The translations under genes were made by a program, and so were the position numbers. Shown piece by piece: positions 13,517 to 17,650 of a stretch of DNA of 17,650 nt. The first letter of the stretch is position 1. Every line of letters starts with the position of its first letter. The notes under the pieces were generated by a model, which saw nothing but the letters and a program-made list of their open reading frames with translations, ran no database searches and was not told the DNA's origin. Source of the DNA: Betaproteobacteria bacterium (GTDB taxonomy: Bacteria > Pseudomonadota > Gammaproteobacteria > Burkholderiales > Burkholderiaceae_E); assembly GCA_009922405.1 (NCBI GenBank), contig RFVZ01000020.1, forward strand, positions 1 through 17,650. The letters run 5' to 3'.

Positions 13517-15691
13517 TCAGTTCACGCGCATGCCGGGCCGGGCGCCCGAGTCGGCATTGAGGAGGTAGATGCCGGGGTTCTGCGGGTCGTCTGACCCCGC
13601 AGCGAGGACCATGCCTTCGGAAACGCCAAATTTCATTTTTCGGGGTTCAAGATTGGCGACCAATACCGTCAGGCGGTTGATTAATTGCTCAGGTGCATAG
13701 ACCTGCGCAATACCCGAGAACACTTGCCGTGGGCGGTCTTCACCGACATCCAGCATCAACCGCAGGAGTCGGTTGGAGCCCTCGACTCGCCCAGCCTCAA
13801 CGATCCTGGCGACCCGAAGTTCCACCGCGTTGAATTGATCAATGCTGATCGTTGGCAAGGCTGATGTCGTCGACGTTGCTGCGGGCGTTGCCGAATGCGC
13901 CGCTTGGGTTGGCGCAACGGTACTCGGAGCTGCCTGTGGCGGCGTGTCAAAGAGCGCGTCGATCTGTTTGGCTTCCACTCGTGTCATCAGGTGCTCATAC
14001 GCGCCAATACGGCCGCCCTCTGGGTTGAATTGCAGGCAGGCCGACCAGGGTAAAACCCCGCCCGTCATCTGCTGGTGGCAATTTAAAAAGTGCAACGCAT
14101 GCTCGGTCGTCGCGGGCAGGACTGGGTGGAGAAAGACGGTCAGGATGTGGAAGGCCTCGATCAGCGTAGAACAGACCGCCTGAAGTTCGTTGGCCAGATC
14201 GGGGTTGCGCGCCAGTTCCCAGGGTTTCACCTCATCGGCGAACTGGTTCACACGATCGGCGAGGGCCATGATTTCGCGAACTGCGCGACCGTTGTCCCGC
14301 GCGTCCCAGGCGTGTGCGATCGAGTCCGCAGACCCACGCAGGCCCTTGATCAACTCAAGCGATCGGGTCGAGTCATTCGAAGCGGTCCCGGTGGCGATCA
14401 CCTGACCATCGAAGCGTTTGTTCAGAAAGCCAGCCGCCCGACTCGCGATGTTGACGTACTTGCCGATCAGATCCGAGTTCACTCGGGCCAGGAAGTCATC
14501 CGGATTGAAATCAACGTCCTCGACCCGGGCATTGAGCTTTGCTGCGAGGTAGTAGCGTAACCACTCAGGGTTGAGCCCAAGTTCGAGATAGCGCTGAGGC
14601 GAAAGCCCGGTGCCACGCGATTTCGACATTTTTTCGCCGCTCACGGTCATGAAGCCGTGGACGTTGATCGCAGACGGCGATTTACGGCCCGAAAAATGGA
14701 GCATCGCGGGGAAGAAAAGGGTGTGGAAGTAAACGATGTCCTTCCCAATGAAGTGCACCTGTTCGACTTGCGGGTCTTTCATGAACGCGTCGAAATTTTG
14801 GACCGTCCGCGATTGCGCGTGCCAGTGCTGCGCAGCCTGCCCAGCATCGAAATGGTGCTTGAGTGCCGCGAGATATCCGATGGGTGCGTCCAGCCAGACG
14901 TAGAAATATTTGTTCGGGGCGTCAGGGATGGGAATGCCAAAGTAAGGGGCATCACGCGAAATATCCCAGTCGGCGAGTTTGGCGTCTGCTTCCTCGCCCA
15001 GCCACTCCCTGACTTTGTTCGCCACTTCGGTCTGAACTGGAGGCCTATCTTGTGTCGAAGCACCGCTTAACCAGGCTCTCAGATAGGCCACACAACGCGG
15101 ATCGCTGAGTCGGAAAAAATAATGGTCCGATTTCGCGAGGACCGGGGTTGCGCCAGTGAGCGTCGATCTTGGATTGACCAATTCGGTCGCGTTATAGACC
15201 GCGCCGCAGACTTCGCAGGCATCGCCATACTGGTCGAGCGCACCACACTTTGGGCATCCGCCCTGAATGTATCGATCTGGCAAAAACATGGCCTTGACCG
15301 GATCGAAGAACTGCTCAATTTCGCGCACATCAACCAAGCCTGTGTCGCGCAAGGCCAGGTAGATCGCCTGTGAAAGTTCAACGTTCTCGGGGGTGTCGGT
15401 TGAGTGCCAGTGGTCAAATCGAATATGAAACCCATTCAGACTGGCGGGCCGTTCGGCTGCGATCTTGGCGACGAGTTCCTGCGGCGTCATTCCCAGCGAT
15501 TCAGCCTTCAGCATGATCGGTGCGCCATGCGCATCGTCGGCCCCGACAAAGTGAACCTCGTGTCCGCGCATACGCTGAAAACGAACCCAGAGGTCGGCCT
15601 GGATGTATTCCATGATGTGGCCAATATGGAATGAGCCGTTCGCATAGGGCAGGGCGGTTGTGACAAAAAGGCGGCGGGAGGCGGAGGTCAT
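13517..15691 (-). CDS. metG: Methionyl-tRNA synthetase (MetRS)
   Basis: This 724-residue cytoplasmic enzyme charges tRNA-Met. ATP-binding signatures are HIGH (22-25) and KMSKS (354-358). The CPKCG...CEVCG zinc knuckle lies at C146, C149, C159 and C162. A Pro/Ala/Thr/Ser-rich linker (about 570-605) leads to a C-terminal tRNA-binding OB domain (VELRVARIVEAGRVEGSN to the end). This matches the dimeric E. coli-type enzyme. The ATG at 15689-15691 (MTSASRRLFVTTALPYANG) is chosen. The frame is open 43 codons further upstream, but those residues have no family similarity and would overlap the apbC control region. No strong ribosome site is seen. It is divergent from apbC and heads the long minus-strand run. 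Confidence 0.95.
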   Translation of the reverse strand: MTSASRRLFVTTALPYANGSFHIGHIMEYIQADLWVRFQRMRGHEVHFVGADDAHGAPIMLKAESLGMTPQELVAKIAAERPASLNGFHIRFDHWHSTDTPENVELSQAIYLALRDTGLVDVREIEQFFDPVKAMFLPDRYIQGGCPKCGALDQYGDACEVCGAVYNATELVNPRSTLTGATPVLAKSDHYFFRLSDPRCVAYLRAWLSGASTQDRPPVQTEVANKVREWLGEEADAKLADWDISRDAPYFGIPIPDAPNKYFYVWLDAPIGYLAALKHHFDAGQAAQHWHAQSRTVQNFDAFMKDPQVEQVHFIGKDIVYFHTLFFPAMLHFSGRKSPSAINVHGFMTVSGEKMSKSRGTGLSPQRYLELGLNPEWLRYYLAAKLNARVEDVDFNPDDFLARVNSDLIGKYVNIASRAAGFLNKRFDGQVIATGTASNDSTRSLELIKGLRGSADSIAHAWDARDNGRAVREIMALADRVNQFADEVKPWELARNPDLANELQAVCSTLIEAFHILTVFLHPVLPATTEHALHFLNCHQQMTGGVLPWSACLQFNPEGGRIGAYEHLMTRVEAKQIDALFDTPPQAAPSTVAPTQAAHSATPAATSTTSALPTISIDQFNAVELRVARIVEAGRVEGSNRLLRLMLDVGEDRPRQVFSGIAQVYAPEQLINRLTVLVANLEPRKMKFGVSEGMVLAAGSDDPQNPGIYLLNADSGARPGMRVN

Positions 15692-15804
15692 GGGGGCATG
15701 CTTTGACGGGATAGCGGACGCTGGCAGTTTAGCAAGGCGGTTTGGGCGGGGATTTCCATTAGACTCGATCCCCCGATTACACTGAGTTCGAGGTGGCATT
15801 CGCC
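15692..15804. promoter_or_regulatory. Divergent control region between metG and apbC
   Basis: This 113-base spacer must hold the promoters of both divergent genes. Towards apbC, TACACT (15778-15783) is a 4-of-6 -10 candidate with only a poor -35 (TTCCAT, 15754-15759). Towards metG I see no convincing pair. No T-box-like structure or riboswitch was recognised. Confidence 0.35.
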
Positions 15805-16929
15805 ATGACTTCCACGCCAATTTCCGCGCCTATCTCGGTTGAACAGGCGACGCAGGCGCTGCGTTCCATTCTGGATCCCGAGACGGGACGCGATCTGGTC
15901 ACCGAGGGCTGGGTCCGCAAAGTGCGGGTCGAACCGGCCGCTGGCGGGTTGACGGATATTTCGCTTGAAGTCGAGTTGGGGTACCCAGCAAACAGCCTCT
16001 TGGATGGACTGCGTCGCGACATCATTGCAGCCTTGCGCGCGTTGCCGGGGGCCGGGAACGTCAGCGCCACCGTGAGCCACAAGATCGTCGCCCACACGGT
16101 CCAGCGCGGCGTCAAACTGCTCACGGGGGTTCGCAATGTGATCGCGGTCGCCTCGGGTAAGGGGGGGGTTGGCAAGAGCACCACGACGGTGAACCTGGCG
16201 CTGGCACTTGCTGCGGAGGGAGCTACCGTAGGCGTTCTGGATGCCGACATTTACGGCCCCTCGATCCCGATGATGCTGGGCATCAGTGGTCGGCCAGAGT
16301 CGGAGGATGGCAAGACGATCGAGCCGATGATGGGGCATGGTTTGCAAGCCTCTTCGATCGGGTTTTTGGTGGATATGGATACCCCAATGGTCTGGCGTGG
16401 ACCGATGGTGACGCAGGCGCTCGAGCAATTACTGCGCGATACCAACTGGCGCGATCTCGACTATTTGCTGGTCGACATGCCACCCGGTACCGGGGACATC
16501 CACTTGACCCTCGCGCAGAAGATTCCAGTGACCGGCGCGGTCATCGTGACCACGCCGCAGGACATCGCGCTTCTCGATGCCCGCAAGGGTTTGCGGATGT
16601 TTGAAAAGGTGGGCATCCCGATCCTGGGCATCGTCGAGAACATGGCTGTGCATCATTGTTCCCGCTGCGGTCACATCGAACACGTCTTTGGATCGGGTGG
16701 CGGTGAGCGCATGGCGCTCGAAACGGGCGTTGAATCTCTGGGCGCGCTGCCGCTCGATATTCGGATCCGTGAGCAGGCCGACAGCGGTCGTCCGACCGTT
16801 ATCGCAGAGCCCGACAGCGCGATTGCACTCGCCTATCGAGCGATCGCCCGTAAGGTGGCGGTGCGGGTGGCGCAGCGCGCCCGGGACATGACCTCCAAGT
16901 TTCCGTCGATCGTTGTGCAAAACACCTGA
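15805..16929 (+). CDS. apbC: Fe-S cluster carrier ATPase ApbC/Mrp
   Basis: This 374-residue cytoplasmic protein (counted from the ATG at 15805) delivers [4Fe-4S] clusters to target enzymes. An N-terminal MIP18/DUF59-type domain (about 8-90) leads to a ParA/MinD-like ATPase. The ATPase has SGKGGVGKSTTTVNLALALA (117-136, deviant Walker A), VLDADIYGPSIPMMLG (144-159), LLVDMPPGTGDIHLTLAQ (221-238) and GIVENMAVHHCSRCGH (275-290). The last carries the C285-x-x-C288 pair that binds the bridging cluster. A GTG at 15793 could add four residues; GAGG at 15789-15792 lies 12 bases before the ATG. The gene ends in TGA 23 bases before the MscS-type gene, and a 7-bp inverted repeat overlaps the stop. Confidence 0.93.
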   Translation: MTSTPISAPISVEQATQALRSILDPETGRDLVTEGWVRKVRVEPAAGGLTDISLEVELGYPANSLLDGLRRDIIAALRALPGAGNVSATVSHKIVAHTVQRGVKLLTGVRNVIAVASGKGGVGKSTTTVNLALALAAEGATVGVLDADIYGPSIPMMLGISGRPESEDGKTIEPMMGHGLQASSIGFLVDMDTPMVWRGPMVTQALEQLLRDTNWRDLDYLLVDMPPGTGDIHLTLAQKIPVTGAVIVTTPQDIALLDARKGLRMFEKVGIPILGIVENMAVHHCSRCGHIEHVFGSGGGERMALETGVESLGALPLDIRIREQADSGRPTVIAEPDSAIALAYRAIARKVAVRVAQRARDMTSKFPSIVVQNT

Positions 16930-16939
16930 ATACAGGTGT
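16922..16939 (+). repeat. Inverted repeat across the apbC stop codon
   Basis: ACACCTG (16922-16928) and CAGGTGT (16933-16939) are perfect complements around a 4-base AATA loop, so the apbC TGA lies in the hairpin. No T-run follows, so it is not a normal terminator. It might modulate coupling or mRNA processing before the next gene. Confidence 0.55.
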
Positions 16940-16952
16940 AGATCCAGAAGCC

Positions 16953-17650
16953 ATGGCCGAGCTGATTCATCTGCTGGTCGAATTCGCGGCAGTCACGGGG
17001 CTCGACCGTTTGTGGCAACGCCGCGGCGAAGAGCTGGTCGTCACGGGTGTGGTACTGATGGTTGCCGCAGTTTTGCAGCGGCTGGCACAGCGGCGTGCCC
17101 AAGGGTTCGATGATCATGATCTCGGTCGGGCATTCGCCGTTAGGGCTCGCAACGCGGTGGTTGCGGGTGTGGCCCTGATCCTTCTTCTCGCATGGGGTAG
17201 TGATCTCAAGAGTCTGGCCGTATCGGTCGCTGCGCTGGGCGCGGCGGCGGTGCTGGCAATGCGCGAGGTGATCGTATGTGCCTTGGGCGGTGTCTACCGG
17301 GTTTTGACCTCTGCGTATGAGGTTGGTGACATCATCGCGGTGACAGTCGGTAGCGAACTGGTGGGCGAGGTGGTCGATATTGATCTCATGCATACCGAGC
17401 TGATCGAACTGACTCCGGCAGGTCATGCAACGACCGCTAGGCTGCGCTTCCCCAATTCGGTTCTGCTGACATCGGCGGTGCGCAAACAGGGTCGAACCGG
17501 CGAATTGGGCGTGCGCACCCTACGCGTCCCGGTGACGCCCGGTGCAATGGATCTGGGTCGCGCCGAGGCGGCTCTGATGTCGGCAGCCTCTCGAGTTTGC
17601 GCGCCTTTCGCCGATGAAGCTGAACGGCAACTGGCCCGACGCCGGCAAGT
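16953..17650 (+). CDS. MscS-type mechanosensitive channel family protein, N-terminal part
   Basis: The frame runs from the ATG at 16953 off the end of the window (232 residues, no stop). Hydrophobic segments lie at about 26-42, 67-82 and 86-118. The third is the Gly/Ala-rich pore helix of the MscS family (SVAALGAAAVLAMREVIVCA, then LGGVYRVL). It is followed by the beta domain: YEVGDIIAV, GEVVDIDLMHTEL and RFPNSVLLTSAV (164-175). The family forms heptameric inner-membrane channels that open under osmotic down-shock, though many small members have unknown gating. AGAAG-like bases at 16946-16950 are too close for a strong ribosome site. It is probably co-transcribed with apbC, 23 bases upstream. 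Confidence 0.85.
   Translation, partial: MAELIHLLVEFAAVTGLDRLWQRRGEELVVTGVVLMVAAVLQRLAQRRAQGFDDHDLGRAFAVRARNAVVAGVALILLLAWGSDLKSLAVSVAALGAAAVLAMREVIVCALGGVYRVLTSAYEVGDIIAVTVGSELVGEVVDIDLMHTELIELTPAGHATTARLRFPNSVLLTSAVRKQGRTGELGVRTLRVPVTPGAMDLGRAEAALMSAASRVCAPFADEAERQLARRRQ

Noticed and set aside
1..17650. A hidden defence island, prophage, toxin-antitoxin pair, CRISPR array or tRNA gene.
   Set aside because: I looked on both strands for these and saw no repeats-with-spacers, integrase or transposase motifs, cloverleaf sequence or typical toxin families; nearly all bases are in recognisable housekeeping or metabolic genes.

Overview
The window is a compact, GC-rich, chromosomal stretch of ordinary bacterial genes. 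It most likely comes from a betaproteobacterium of the Burkholderiales type. The evidence is a phasin (polyhydroxyalkanoate granule protein), a DUF3460 gene directly in front of scpA, metG and apbC/mrp placed back to back, a flagellar FlaG-type gene and an IclR regulator. The taxonomic call is an inference from gene content. I see no tRNA, rRNA, insertion sequence, integrase or CRISPR array, and no stretch over 300 bases without a gene.

Layout. At 1-2991 (+), a tightly packed run encodes the end of a YVTN-type beta-propeller, a NodB-type polysaccharide deacetylase overlapping it, a membrane sterol-desaturase-type hydroxylase and a CinA/MoaB-like protein. At 3117-3671 (-) is a phasin with a good promoter and a structured 3' end. 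At 3818-6860 (+) are a histone-deacetylase-family hydrolase, an EamA transporter and an unusual single protein joining a hot-dog thioesterase to a nitroreductase. At 6930-8192 (+) is a PBP7-type D-Ala-D-Ala endopeptidase with a long low-complexity linker. At 8248-9042 (-) is an IclR regulator. At 9140-9591 (-) is a flaG-like gene whose two halves lie in different frames.

At 9701-15691 (-), metG, a SulP anion transporter, a DUF3460 gene, scpA and murB lie nearly end to end and could be one long transcript with an internal promoter. At 15805-17650 (+), divergent from metG, are apbC/mrp and the start of an MscS-type channel that runs off the window.

How the genes fit together. Most are housekeeping genes: tRNA charging, Fe-S delivery, chromosome condensation and peptidoglycan synthesis and remodelling. 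Accessory metabolic genes are interspersed. I found no clear new multi-gene system. The items most worth a second look are the thioesterase-nitroreductase fusion, the frameshifted flaG, the sRNA-like 3' end of the phasin transcript, and the beta-propeller/deacetylase junction, where the deacetylase lacks its own export signal.
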